Of a DNA stretch of 64,000 bases, positions 32,512 through 43,588 are shown one piece after another. The stretch's first letter is position 1, and each line of letters starts with the position of its first letter. This DNA comes from Orobanche coerulescens (lineage: Eukaryota; Streptophyta; Magnoliopsida; Lamiales; Orobanchaceae). The translations under genes were made by a program, and so were the position numbers. A model generated the notes under the pieces. It was not told the origin of the DNA. It saw only the letters and a program-made list of their open reading frames with translations, and searched no databases. The stretch is taken from the NCBI GenBank assembly GCA_033398695.1, contig CM065817.1:70792001-70856000 (forward strand), written 5' to 3'.

Positions 32512-35500
32512 TCAAAGCCACTTCACCGCGCTGCTCAAGACGACAGGAGCAAATAAATGTGGAGCCAAGAGCTATCAGACAGGAGCGTCTGGTTCGGGGG
32601 CCGACAAGCCCCGAATTTATGAGATGAAGAAGACCGCCGATCTAGAGGCCCGGATGATCTCAGGTACACTCGATATTCTATCTCAAGCTGTGTGTACCCT
32701 TTTTGATACTGGTGCATCGCATTCATTCATTTCCGAGTCATGTTTGAGTAGACTACGTCTAGGTAGTGCTACTAGTTGTGAGCCTTATGTCATTGGTCTA
32801 CCTGATGGTAGAAGAATTATTGGAAATCGTGAGATTAAGGATTATCCGATTCAGCTTCATGGCCGTGTTTGGTTAGAAGATTTAATCGTGGTAGATTTGC
32901 CGAGGGACCATGTCATCCTGGGTATTGATTGGATTAATCGTCATGATGCCGTCATTAGTGTCTGTAAGCGTATGGTAACTATCATTTCAGACGATGGGGT
33001 CGAATGTGTGTTTCAGAGAGGTAATCCCGGCTGCTCCGGGAAGCTCATCAACTTGATGAAAGCAGTGAGATTACTCAATCAGGGGTGTGTCGGTTATTAG
33101 TGCTATATGACTAAGACCGAGAAACCATCAGTAATGTTGATGGATATTCCTATAGTGAGAGAATATGCTGATGTATTTCCAGACGAGTTACCTGGTTTGC
33201 CTCCACAGAGAGATATGGAATTCACGATTGAGTTGGAGCCCGGTACGTCCCCAATATCGAAGGCACCGTACCGGATGGCCCCGATCGAAATGCAGGAATT
33301 GAAGAATCAATTAGAGTATTTAACCGAGAAAGGTTATATCCGACCGAGTGCGTCCCTGTGGGGAGCACCAGTGTTATTTGTCAAGAAGAAGGATGCTTCG
33401 TTTCGCTTGTGTATTGATTACCGGGAATTGAACCGGGTGACGATCAAAAATAAGTATCCTCTACCCCGTATCGATGATCTTTTGGATCAACTTCAGGGAG
33501 CTTCAGTATTTTCCCAGATCGACTTAAGATCTGGATATGATCAGTTTCGAATTCGAGGGTCGGATATCACAAGGATGGCGTTCCGAACACGCTATGGTCA
33601 TTATGAGTTTGTGGTAATGCCGTTTAGGTTGACTAATACACCTGCGGTATTCATGGAGTTAATGAATCGGGTTTTCATCGACTACTTGGATCAGTTCATG
33701 GTTGTCTTTATTGATGACATTTTAATTTATTCTTGTGACCGGGAGGAGCACGAGTTTCACCTTCATCAGGTGCTCGATGTGTTGAGACGAGATCAACTTT
33801 TTGGAAAGTTTTCCAAATGTGAGTTCTGGATGTCCGAAGTGACGTTTCTCGGACATGTAATTTCATCAGACAGAGTTCGTGTCGACCTTCAGAAGACATA
33901 GGCTATCCAATATTGGCTACCTCCGAAGAATGTTAAGGAAATTCAAAGTTTCCTCAGATTAGCTGGTTATTATCGGCGATTTGTGGAAGGATTTTCTAAA
34001 ATCGCTCAACCCATGATGAACCTTTTACGGAAGGATAAGAAATACACGTGGTCCGACGCGTGTCAACAGAGTTTTGAGGAACTCAAGATCCGATTAATTT
34101 CAGCACCTATCCTTTCTTTACCGCAAGGGACAGAAGGATTTGTGGTTTATAGTGATGCGTCCGGACAGGGTCTCGGATGTGTACTAATGCAGAACGGTAA
34201 ATTCATTGCTTATGCTTCACGACAGTTGAGACCTTACGAGGTTAAGTATCCGACCCACGACCTGGAGCTAGCAGCCGTGGTATTCGCATTGAAGATTTGG
34301 CGTCATTATCTTTATGGCGTTACCAGTCAGATATTCACCGATCACAAGAGTTTAAAGTATATATTTACTCAGAAGAAGTTAAATATGCGACAGAGACAGT
34401 GGTTGGAACTAATCAAAGATTATGATATTGAGATACTTTACCACCCGGGCAAAGCGAACGTTGTCGCCGACGCCTTGAGTCGTAAGTCTGTTCAGGAACA
34501 GATGCTTGCTCGATTAACAGTTCAGAAGGAACTTCAGCAGGAATTTCTGAGACCCGATATCGAGGTCTGGTTACAGCGAGTACAAGGGCAACTTTGTACG
34601 TTAGAGATTTCCTCGCCACTTGAGGAGGCGATTAGGGAGAATCAGGGTTCGGACCCATTTTTGTTACGCATTAGAGATGATGTGACTCAGGGGAAAGCCC
34701 CTGGATTTATGGTCCACGAGGATGGACTTTTGCGATTTAAGAATCGGTTGTGCGTACCGGCAAATGACGATTTAAAAAACTCGATTTTGAGAGAAGCTCA
34801 TGCTACCCCATTTTCCATTCATCCGGGGTCTAGCAAGATGTACAAACACTTGAAACAAAATTACTAGTGGAGTAATATGAAGCGAGAAGTCGCGGAATTT
34901 GTTTCGAGATGCTTAACCTATCAGCAAGTCAAGATAGAACATCAGCGACCGGCGGGTATGCTAAAACCTCTCCCTATCCCAGAGTGGAAGTGGGAGGATA
35001 TTTCAATGGACTTCATCACGAGTTTGCCGACGAGTCGTCGTGGCATGAATATAATCTGGGTAATTGTGGACCGCTTAACTAAATCAGCTCATTTCCTTGA
35101 GATTAAGGATACGTGGGGTCCCGAGAGACTTGCCCAGTTGTTTATCAAAGAGATAGTGAGACTACACGGTACTCCTAAAAGTATCATTTCCGACCATGAC
35201 GGACGATTCGTGTCTCATTTTTGGAAATCAGTTCATCGTGCTATGGGAACTCAGCTTAATCTCAGTACATCTTTTCATCCTCAGTCCGACGGACAATCAG
35301 AGAGGACTATTCAAACTTTGGAGGACATGTTGAGGGCATGTGTTCTCGATTGGAAAGATGATTGGGAAGCCCAACTACCGTTGATCAAGTTCACGTATAA
35401 TAATAGTTGGCATGCTTCGATTAAGATGGCACCTTACGAGGCCTTGTACGGTCGTCGTTGTCTATCTCCTTTGTGTTGGGATGACTTATCAGAATTAATC

Positions 35501-36049
35501 GACACCGAGCCCGATATGCTTGTAGCCGCCCGTGAGAGGGTAGCTTTGATCAGGAGTCATTTGTTGACCGCTCAGAGTCGGCAGAAATCATATGCAGATA
35601 ATCGTCATCGACCATTAGAGTTCGAGACGGGTGACCATGTTTTGGTCAAGGTATCCCCGAGTCGTGGTATCTTCCGTTTTGGGAAGAGGGGGAAGTTGAG
35701 TCTGAGATTCATTGGACCATTTGAGATTTTAGATCGAGTAGGCGAGCTAGCATATCGATTGGCCTTACCTTCGGCGTTGAGCCGAATTCATAATGTGTTT
35801 CACGTCTCTCAATTACAGATGTATGTTGCCGACCCGAGCCACATACTTCAGTTCGACGAAATCGAGATCGCCGATGAACATTCATATGAGGAGCGTCCTA
35901 TGTGAGTCTTAGAGCGGCGAATCAAACAGTTGAGGAACAAGACGATTCCTTTGGTCAAAATTCAGTGGTCTAGACACGGAGTCGAAGAGGCTACTTGGGA
36001 AACCAAAGATAGTATGCGGGAGAGTCATCCCGAGTTGTTTGACCCTTAG
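32511..36049 (+). pseudogene. chromovirus copy 1 pol: protease, RT, RNase H, integrase, chromodomain
   Basis: In one frame with in-frame stops at 33098, 33899, 34865 and 35903. Domains in order: protease CTLFDTGASHSFIS; RT with [34 protein letters not shown] and active site [11 protein letters not shown]; RNase H with [12 protein letters not shown] and [13 protein letters not shown]; and an integrase zinc region whose last cysteine motif reads CLTYQQ instead of CLTCQQ. The DDE core follows with WEDISMDFITSLP, ISDHDGRFVSHFW and SDGQSERTIQTLEDML. A C-terminal chromodomain reads VLERRIKQLRNKTIPLVKIQ. The chromodomain would direct integration to heterochromatin marks. The native frame ends at TAG 36047-36049. 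Confidence 0.93.
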
Positions 36050-36066
36050 TTTCGGGGACGAAACTC

Positions 36067-36082
36067 TTTTAAGGGGGGTGTA
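36067..36082 (+). other. polypurine tract of chromovirus copy 1
   Basis: TTTTAAGGGGGGTGTA immediately precedes the 3' LTR start at 36083. The sibling has TAAAGGGGGGAGTA. Confidence 0.85.
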
Positions 36083-38504
36083 TGTAATACCCGGTTGTAA
36101 TTCAGTCATTATTATTCAGTACTTATCATTCTGTAATTGTCACTCAGTAATTTTCCCTCATCAATGATCGTTTGTCACTCATATTCAATCAGTGCATTCA
36201 CCGTTTAGAGTAATTGTATCGTCATTCATCATTAATCTAGATGGAGTTTCGTGCCGTGTTTATCACCGTTGTCATCTTCATAGTATGTTGTGTGTGAGAA
36301 GTAGCACACGCTACATACTCTCTTTAGCGTGCGCTAATTGAGTACGGGTAGCGCACACTACCTCTCAACACTAGCGCACGCTAGTGTAGTTCAAGCAGGC
36401 AGTCCAGAAGGCACTGGACTGCAGTTGGGTTATAAGTAGCGCACGCTACGAATGGTAAGTAGCTCGTGCTAGTAGGCCGGTAGCGCATGCTATACAGTCG
36501 GTGCAGCGCGCGCTAAGGTCGGATCAGGTTGAGTCCAGTGGCTACTGGACTGAATGGAATTAATTCATAGCGCACGCTACGAGTGGTTTTTAGCGTACGC
36601 AAATGGTGTAGTAGCGCACGCTAAATATTGAATGTAGCGCATGCTACTGCGATCAGATCAGAGGACATAAGGTTCTGGACTGCAGTACTGGGCATCAGAT
36701 AATTCGTTAGCACACGCTAACATTTCGGGGTTAGCGCACGCTAAGTGTACAGTCGTAGCGCACGCTACCATTTTCGGACAGTGGGTACTGGACTACCCAA
36801 AACACCCGTTAGCGCACGCTAAGAACTGGGGCTAGCGCGCGCTAAACTGGGATTACTATAAATAGGACAGTTCAGCCCTTTCTTCGTCATTTTCATTTCT
36901 CACTTCGTTTTTGGGCGATTCCGGGCGATTTTGGACGATTTGGAGAGTGTTCTTCGAGGTGCAATCATCAATCATCACCTTCAAGCGTATCATTCAGATT
37001 AATCATAATTTCATCATCCCCATCACATCAAATCAAAGGTAATAATTTATTGAATCTAGAATTTCGGATATTTGGGGTTTTCCTTCTGATTTCTTCGTAT
37101 GAGCTTAGATTGTTGTTGAAATATGTTAGATGTGGATTATCTACCTTGGATAAATGTATTTATACGGATTTAATGGCCTATTTCGGATTTCATGAATTGT
37201 TTGGGGTTTGATTCAAGAACACTTTGGGGTTGACTTTGATATTTTGGGGTTTTCGATTAGATGTTGTTATTAACTCGAATTATGGATTCCTATGGGTTAT
37301 TGATATCATTGAAAGTGTATTGATGGTTTGAAATACTCATTTTGGAGTTGGTTTCGATATATTCGGGATTAAATATTATCAAAGGATGTGTGTTTGCTAA
37401 GTGTTCGCTAGAATGCCTCAATGAGTTTGGATATTGTTGTATCGACGTTTAAGTCGGTTAAAATCATGTTTGATTCGTATATTGAGCATTATTGGTATTG
37501 TCATTCAAGGTTGTTCGAGCGACCGACATCCCTTTTTGGACTTTGTTCGAGGAAGGACATTCTTCACCAGTTGAGTAAGTTAATTCTTACTCGGTTAAAA
37601 GGATATTCATTCCTTTCGTTGTTGTTCATTCATAATCATAATTCACTCATAATGTATTAACCGTATTGAGACTTGTAATTGTCAATTAATCACTTCATTC
37701 ATGAGGATCGACGGTTCCAAATCATTTCATTGAACTATCATTCGTTTCACTATCATTTCATCTCGGTGAGCCATTCTTGACTTTATCGGATTATTATTCA
37801 TTATTATTCTTCATGGTCATCCCTTGCTCATATGACCTTCTGGGTTTATATTGCGCGGCCAGGTGGGGATGTGTGGAATTTTTAGTCGGGCACGTGATGG
37901 TCGTGTGTTGGGTTCACCGACACATTGGACTGTGCACACGGTAATGTACCTCCGTGAGACTAATTAGGTACAAGTGCGGGTGTGTCCGGACACTCGTCTT
38001 GTGCACGTGCACATACCATTATGGGCGTACTGTGATGCCTCTCTTCAGCGTCATTTCATAATTAAGATATATCATGATTGTGTTTATTTCAACTCTTGAA
38101 GATTGTTGTTCTGTGTAAGTGACCCCGTTGGGGGATGTTGTTTTCAGGTCATGGCAAGGCTAAGGCACGGGAAGAGAACGTTGACGGCGAGGAGTCCCAG
38201 TGATACTAGTAGGGGGCCCTAGTCCTTTTCATTCACTCGTGTTTTCTTTATTTTATTTCCGCTGCAGACTTCCATTTGGATATTCATTTTATCCAGTGTT
38301 GTATATTTTATCTTCATATAAAATATACATGTATTCGGTATTATCTTGGGTGTGTTGTAATGAAACTCCTCATCGGAGTGATTAATGATATATTATGGTT
38401 CGGTACTACAATTATATTATTTAATTAATTAATTTTCATTTGCCTGGTGGGTCCCAGTCGGGGGTCCACGGCACTGTAATATCCGCCTAGTTTGGGGTGT
38501 TACA
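36083..38504 (+). repeat. 3' LTR of chromovirus copy 1
   Basis: This 2422-bp near-copy of the 5' LTR has scattered substitutions and array indels, such as an extra CTCTCAACACTAGCGCACG block near 36362. Part of the 5' array (about 29060-29095) is missing. Confidence 0.93.
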
Positions 38505-38509
38505 AGTGG

Positions 38510-38655
38510 TGAATTTTCATCCAGCGTCACATAAATGTAGTGAGCACAGTCGTCGTCCCCACACGGGCAATCACGAGGGGGCCACTAATAACAAAACTGA
38601 TCCCTCGAGCTATATTTTGCACCCAATCAGTTAGTTGTTCGGGAGAACTGAACAC
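38510..38655 (-). other. exon-like segment of unknown origin in the Harbinger right arm
   Basis: On the minus strand a splice-acceptor-like TGTATTTTCAG precedes a 43-codon open stretch reading VFSSPEQLTDWVQNIARGIS. This loosely resembles the N-terminal region of plant MULE/FAR1-type proteins. An overlapping frame has the cysteine pattern CPCGDDDCAHYIYV. It could be a captured host or transposase fragment; I cannot decide between them. Confidence 0.25.
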
Positions 38656-38874
38656 CTGAAAATACATTACAACTTTTATAAAAAATTAATCGAACCAAAC
38701 CGTGACCACCCATACTAAATATAACAAAAAAGTAATCGAACCAAATAAAAAAATATTTTTATTTATTACAATTTTTTTTAAAATAACTTTTTGTTACAAC
38801 TTTTTAAAAAAAAATACTTTTTTCGTTACAGCTTTTTTTTCAACTTTTTTTGTATTTGAAATTAAAAAAGAAAA

Positions 38875-38899
38875 TATATATATATATATATATATATAT
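38875..38899. repeat. (TA)n microsatellite
   Basis: About 12 TA dinucleotides lie next to T-rich sequence in the Harbinger right arm. Confidence 0.9.
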
Positions 38900-38951
38900 G
38901 GGGTGATAGGGGGTTTCGTAGGGGGGTCTGTATAACAGACCCCTAAAGAAA

Positions 38952-39156
38952 AGGTGAAATTGGAGTTTTAGGGTAGTCAAGTTAGGTGGACGGGGCCGGT
39001 AGTTGACGTGGGCCTTCTTGCACCGAGCCTCAGATAAATAAATAAATGGATTGACATATTACAAACCGAATTCGACTCGTTGGACCAGATTCGTGTTCAC
39101 AAATGAGGATGATCTAAATAGTCATTTTCACCATCAAACCTGTTTAATGTCGATCG
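38952..39156 (-). promoter_or_regulatory. probable displaced promoter of the ATP synthase gene
   Basis: These 205 bp continue the host sequence after removal of the 27038-38943 insertion and its duplicated TAAAGAAA. GTGGGCCTT (about 39008) contains TGGGCC, a site II-type element common in promoters of plant genes for mitochondrial and ribosomal proteins. No clear TATA box is seen. The segment is bounded on the far side by a copia LTR at 39157, so little ancestral upstream sequence is left. Confidence 0.45.
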
Positions 39157-39306
39157 TGTTATGAAATCGAAATATTATAGAGAGAAAATTTAGAGAGAGA
39201 ATGGAGAGAATGATTCTCAGGTATATTTTCATTAATAACTGAAGTCCTATTTATATGAAAACTTCAGATGGCACAATCGTAATTACATAATTACATCAGG
39301 GGCGTA
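39157..39306 (-). repeat. first part of an old copia LTR, split by the Tat-like element
   Basis: It starts TGTTATGAAATCG and continues after the Tat-like insertion at 48908-48975, which ends TTTTATAACA. The joined LTR is about 218 bp with TGTTAT/ATAACA termini. The adjoining minus-strand polypurine tract CAAGGGGGAA at 48976-48985 shows it is a 3' LTR of a minus-strand element. Confidence 0.75.
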
Positions 39307-40418
39307 TGTTGCTACCCAAAATATTATCCGGAGATAGATATTGCTGGAATGGATGGATAGCAAACAAAAGCGAGAACACTTCCGTGAGAAAGATAAATAA
39401 CACAAGATTTGTCGGGGTTGTTAGTCCCGGGCTTGAATGCTCTCGCGAGATATTATTAATACTAATATTTGGGGATACAAGTACTAATGTAAGAATACAA
39501 TTACAATGAGTGTAAAGATTCTTGTTATCTTAGCTAGTGAGCGTGTAGATTGCCGGAAGAACCAGATGTTATGCTCTGTGAGTTCTTGTAACAAAGGAGG
39601 TGAACAGTCGCGGCGGTGAGAGATCGGCGCCTCTCACGGCGAGTATTAGCCGGATGCTTGAGCTCCCGGGCTTATGAATCTCTTGGAATTGCCTTGTGGA
39701 GACTTAGGCCTCTGCCGATCGTCTTGGATGAGGGATTCGGAGAGAGAAGTCCCGAGATGGATTCCGCGAGACAACAGGAGCTTGATGGTATGTGTGCTCT
39801 CGTATTTCCGTGAATGAATTCGGAATATAAGTGAATGAGTTCGAACCTTTTTCCAGTAGGAGGAGGTTCTCTATTTATGGACTTGGATACGCCGGTGATC
39901 GCCTTTTTCGTATTATAATAATCGGGCGATCGTCTTTAGCACATGGGCTTGTTCCCTTAAAGACTGGCCACACATTGGCAAACAACAGACGGTCCAATGG
40001 GGAGCCTGCACGCGTCCTGAGTTGCTGTCACAGGCGGTCCCACTTCGTAACTTTCGGCGCGCCTGTCGGTAGGTGAGGTAGGTGACAGGCTGTGGTCAAA
40101 GGTCTTGTCTGTCAGCAAAGATCTTGTCTGTCAGCGCCTTTTGTGGATCTGCACGTGGGTGCTGTTCTGAGGTCCAGTCTTCGCTGACTTTGACGGACGA
40201 TCATCTCTGTTCGGGGCGTAGGCCGATTGTCCTTAGCCGGACACTAGAGTCGATCGCCAGATACCAAAGGGCGATCGTCTTGGGAGTCGATCGCTAGGTA
40301 CCTGATGGTGGTCTGGTTTCTTCGATTAGGCGAGCTAGCCATAGTTTGACTGGAGTTGACTCGGTCGCTCGGCCTCATAGTCGATCGCCTGTCGGGATGA
40401 ATAAATCTTGACACAACA
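39307..40418 (-). repeat. 3' LTR of the Tat-like element
   Basis: It is a near-copy of 47784-48902. On the minus strand a cluster of CGATCG palindromes (about 39900-40390) precedes a TATA-like CATAAATAG (39871-39879). The left copy has many single-base indels against the right one. Confidence 0.9.
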
Positions 40419-40430
40419 ATTGCCCCCCAG
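40419..40430 (-). other. polypurine tract of the Tat-like element
   Basis: The minus strand reads CTGGGGGGCAAT directly before the LTR TGTTGTG. Confidence 0.8.
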
Positions 40431-40781
40431 CTCGCTCCTATGTTGGAAACGTGGGGTGAGGTGGTTCTCTTGGCGATCGCTGAACTTTGGACGAGCAACT
40501 CTTCGTTTTAACTGAACTGGCGATCGTCTTTGAGCCGATATACTCTGAGTTTGGACGACCTGGTTGGCCGTTAAACTGCGCGGGAAATGGCGATGGGCGT
40601 GGAAAAGTCTCCGCGCACGTGTCGGGCTTATATTGGAGGATATCAACGGTCATTAATGACTTCTCGACTGACGCGTCCTTGAAAAGACGCGTACGCGGGT
40701 CTCGAGGGAGTCAATAAATGCGACGTTTGGGATCCGACCCCTGAGATTTTCCCTTATTGCAAACGAGTCCCTGCCACCTCC

Positions 40782-40788
40782 TATAAAA
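40782..40788 (+). promoter_or_regulatory. TATA box of the antisense extra gene
   Basis: CCTATAAAAGGGC is a strong plant-type TATA box 157 bp upstream of the plus-strand ATG at 40939, outside the LTR. It suggests the extra gene has its own promoter, convergent with LTR transcription. Confidence 0.55.
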
Positions 40789-40938
40789 GGGCGCAATGTT
40801 GCAGTCTTCGTCCTCACGCGCACTTACTGGAGAAAGAAGGACTTGCTGAAGATTTTTCTGAAGATCTTAGTGCCGATCGTCGTTCGATTTCATCTTTGGG
40901 TAAGAAAAAAATCCTTTTCTCCTTTTGTTTCTTTGAGA

Positions 40939-43588
40939 ATGGCCGGAACGTCATCATCACATGGAGTGGGTACCAGTTCTGCCGCCGGGACATCGACTGT
41001 CCGGGGAGGACCTTCTTCTGACTTCCACCTGGAGACGGCCGCTGAGGCTATTCGGGCCGGAATTGACCTCTTTGAAATCGAGGCTTTATTTAACGGCCGA
41101 CATCGCTTAGAAGCGGCCGAAGATAGACGATCGCAGATAGAGAGAGATCTCGCGATTAGGGCTCATCGGGAGCAAAGATAGCGCTTTCGGCCGGGCCTAT
41201 AAGGCTTTTGCTGAGATTATGGAGAAGTTGGCCAGTCCGTCTCCGAGATTCGATTTCCAGGGTTACTCAGTCGCCTACCCTTATCAGCTTCCCAAACGGT
41301 CGCGATGCGGGTCGGCAATGATCTTTATGGTCGCTTGGCCAAATCCGGAGTTCGGCGACCAGGAAAGATCTGGCCGTCTGGAGGACGAGGTTCCATGTTC
41401 CTTCAGATGTGGATATATTCGCACCGGTGGAGAATGAGCGAGCCGATCAGCCTCCGATCGGTATGGTCACCGTGAATGAGGCGATTATGGAGGCCGGGCT
41501 GCGCTTCCCTCTATCTTTTGCTGTCTCCCACCTGCTGGCCGCTTGAAACGTGGCGCCACTTCAGCTGACGCTGAATGCTTGGCTCCAAATTATCTGCACT
41601 CTCACTCTTTTCGGCGGTCACCGCCTCTACCGCCTCCCATCGCCGTTGGAGATGAACCATTTGTTCAAGCTGACGGCTCAGAAAGGGTCGGTCGGCGGTT
41701 ACCATATTGAGGGCCGATCTGGTCGGGTAATCTATGGAGTCCCGAATAAGGCGCGGGGGGATCCGACGAAGTGGTTCTGGGTCACCGGCAAGTGGAGGGA
41801 TTCTACGAGCGACAATCCTTCGGGCGAGATGGAGATCCCTACTGAGTTTCGGGAGAGGAATCCCGGTAAGGGTTTAGACTCTCCCTTCGTTCGGATGCGT
41901 TTTGGACTGATCTAATTTGATTTCGGTTTTGCAGGTTTTCACATTTCGGCGGTCGAGGAGCTGCCCTTTGATTTCCTGGTTGTCTAGGAGCGGATACGGA
42001 GCTTGTCGGACGACGACCTTGATGCTAACCGGATCAATAAGGAGAGTCGCTGGTTGTCGGCTCGGCTATTCCATTTCCCGAGACATCTCTCGGTACCAGG
42101 TATGAGTTTCTGCGACCTTCACTTCCTAGGCGATCGCCTTACTTGAGGAAAGTATCTGACTGTTGATCGATCGTCTTAACTGTAGAGGTTCGCTTTCCTC
42201 GCTTTTTGGAGCCCCCGCCGGAGATCGCCATGTCGAATCCTGGAGTTCTAGGCCGTCTCCGCCACAAGAAGTCGTCTCGGGCCCCACCTGTTGCGTTGCC
42301 AATTATTCCGAAGGCGGAACCTCGTGTGGAGCCGATCGTGGCTGAGGAGGGAGTTCCGGAGGAGGGGCTTCGATCGAATCGCAAAAGGCCGAGGCCTGAA
42401 GAAACTCCGGCTCCTGCCCCTGGCAATGAAGTGCCGATCGCCGCGCCTCCGATCACCGTTCTCGCTCCGGGGAATGAGCCGCCCTCTGCGGCTTTTATGC
42501 GAGAGATGGCGATCGCCGACGCTGAGACTCCTCGAGGGAAACCGTATTTCGGTCGCGACCCTGAGAGGGCTGAGAGGTAGATTGCATTTTTGGGTTGAAA
42601 CTTGCATTTGCGTAGGAGTTGTGTTAACTTTGTTGTATTGATGTAGGATCCGTCGCACAGATCCATCTTGCCCGCCGATGGTGTTGGATTTTTTAGCCAG
42701 CCGATCTCCTCACCAGTCCTGCGACATCCCGCAATACGTCAGCAAGGCCGCTTCTGCTCTACCGAAGGCCTGGACGACCGATCTAGATGCGATCGCTCGT
42801 CAGCGATCGGGGAGTACGATGTGCCGTTTCGCCTTTCTCTCCAGACGGCGACCATGGCCGCCTGTGCCGCTCAGGAGTTTGAGGGGCGACCTTCCACTAT
42901 TCGCCTGCAGGCGGATCTCGAGGCGGCTCGGAAAGAGAACGCCGAGTTTGCCGATAAGATCGTGGCGATGGAGAAGGACTCTATGGAGGAAGCCAAGCGG
43001 GCGAGCCACGAGCTTGAGCTGGCGAAGAAGGAAACCGAGTTGTCTCGTTTGGCGGTTGACCGATTCCGGGATAGGATGATGAATGCCGTCCGGGCAGAGA
43101 AGGTTGCTGAGGATGAGGCCGCTCGTCAGAAGGAGACGATCGCTCGGTTGACTAGCGAGCTAGCGGAGTCGAGGGAGAAGGTTGCTGCGAAGGAGGCCGA
43201 GCTCCAAGGGTCGCAACAGGCGATGGCGGAGCTGAAAAGAGAGGTAGAGGCGACCAAGGCTGATCCCTTTCAAAACTTGGAGTTTGTCAGCGAGTTCGCC
43301 TATTATATGGCGTTCGCCGACTCGATCCGAGCAGCTAAGAAAGGAGATTTGGAGGTCGGGCCCCTTGCTAAGAACTTCAAGGCCTATGCGTTGGAGCATT
43401 CTCTCCATCCTGCTTTCTTCTTGCCGATTTTGGATCTCTCGGAGCTTGGCGTGGATCTGAGTTGGTATCCAACTCCGGCGAACATCGTTCATCCTGACGA
43501 TCCGGAGGACGGGGAGGTCGCTCCGAAAACTGGGGAAGGACCACAGGTCGAGCCGACGGCTGAAGGCGAAGGCCATGCGGAGGCCTGA
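40939..43588 (+). pseudogene. antisense extra gene of the Tat-like element (putative gypsy-type transposon protein)
   Basis: The probable start is ATG at 40939 (MAGTSSSHGVGTSSAAGTST). Decayed exon sequence follows, with EAGLRFPLSFAVSHLLAA and APLQLTLNAWLQIICTLTLF, then a GDPTKWFWVTGKW segment. These resemble the Transposase_28 'putative gypsy type transposon' family. Three introns are visible: 41866-41934 (CCCG|GTAAGG to TTTTGCAG), 42100-42185 (CCAG|GTATGA to AACTGTAG) and 42577-42646 (AGAG|GTAGAT to GATGTAG). The last exon encodes a long coiled coil and an acidic C-terminus. Stops near 41545 and 41985, shifts near 41180 and 41340, and a 4-bp shift near 42825 break the frame. Function is unknown. 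Confidence 0.7.

Larger units (their letters stand above)
28435..38504 (+). mobile_element. Tekay-like Ty3/gypsy chromovirus, copy 1
   Basis: This 10,070-bp element has LTRs of 2391 and 2422 bp and the target duplication AGTGG (28430-28434; 38505-38509). It has termini TGTAATACCC and GGTGTTACA, a Met-type primer site, gag, protease, RT, RNase H, integrase with a chromodomain, and a polypurine tract. It is structurally complete, but pol contains at least four in-frame stops and gag one, so it cannot make its own proteins. Confidence 0.95.
27038..38943 (-). mobile_element. PIF/Harbinger DNA transposon carrying a nested chromovirus
   Basis: The identity comes from the transposase at 27638-28461. 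The candidate ends are GGGGGGCATTAAGACCCCC at the left and, on the other strand at the right, GGGGTCTGTTATACAGACCC. They are similar and flanked by the direct repeat TAAAGAAA (27030-27037; 38944-38951). PIF/Harbinger usually duplicates only 3 bp (TWA), so the 8-bp repeat is odd and the exact ends are provisional. Without the nested 10-kb gypsy the element is about 1.8 kb and lacks a Myb-like second ORF. Confidence 0.65.

Noticed and set aside
42668..42830. ATG at 42668 as the start of a separate 306-residue protein
   Set aside because: It lies inside the last exon, in a frame that becomes coding only after the 4-bp shift; the acceptor at 42646 and the intact duplicate show the native frame.
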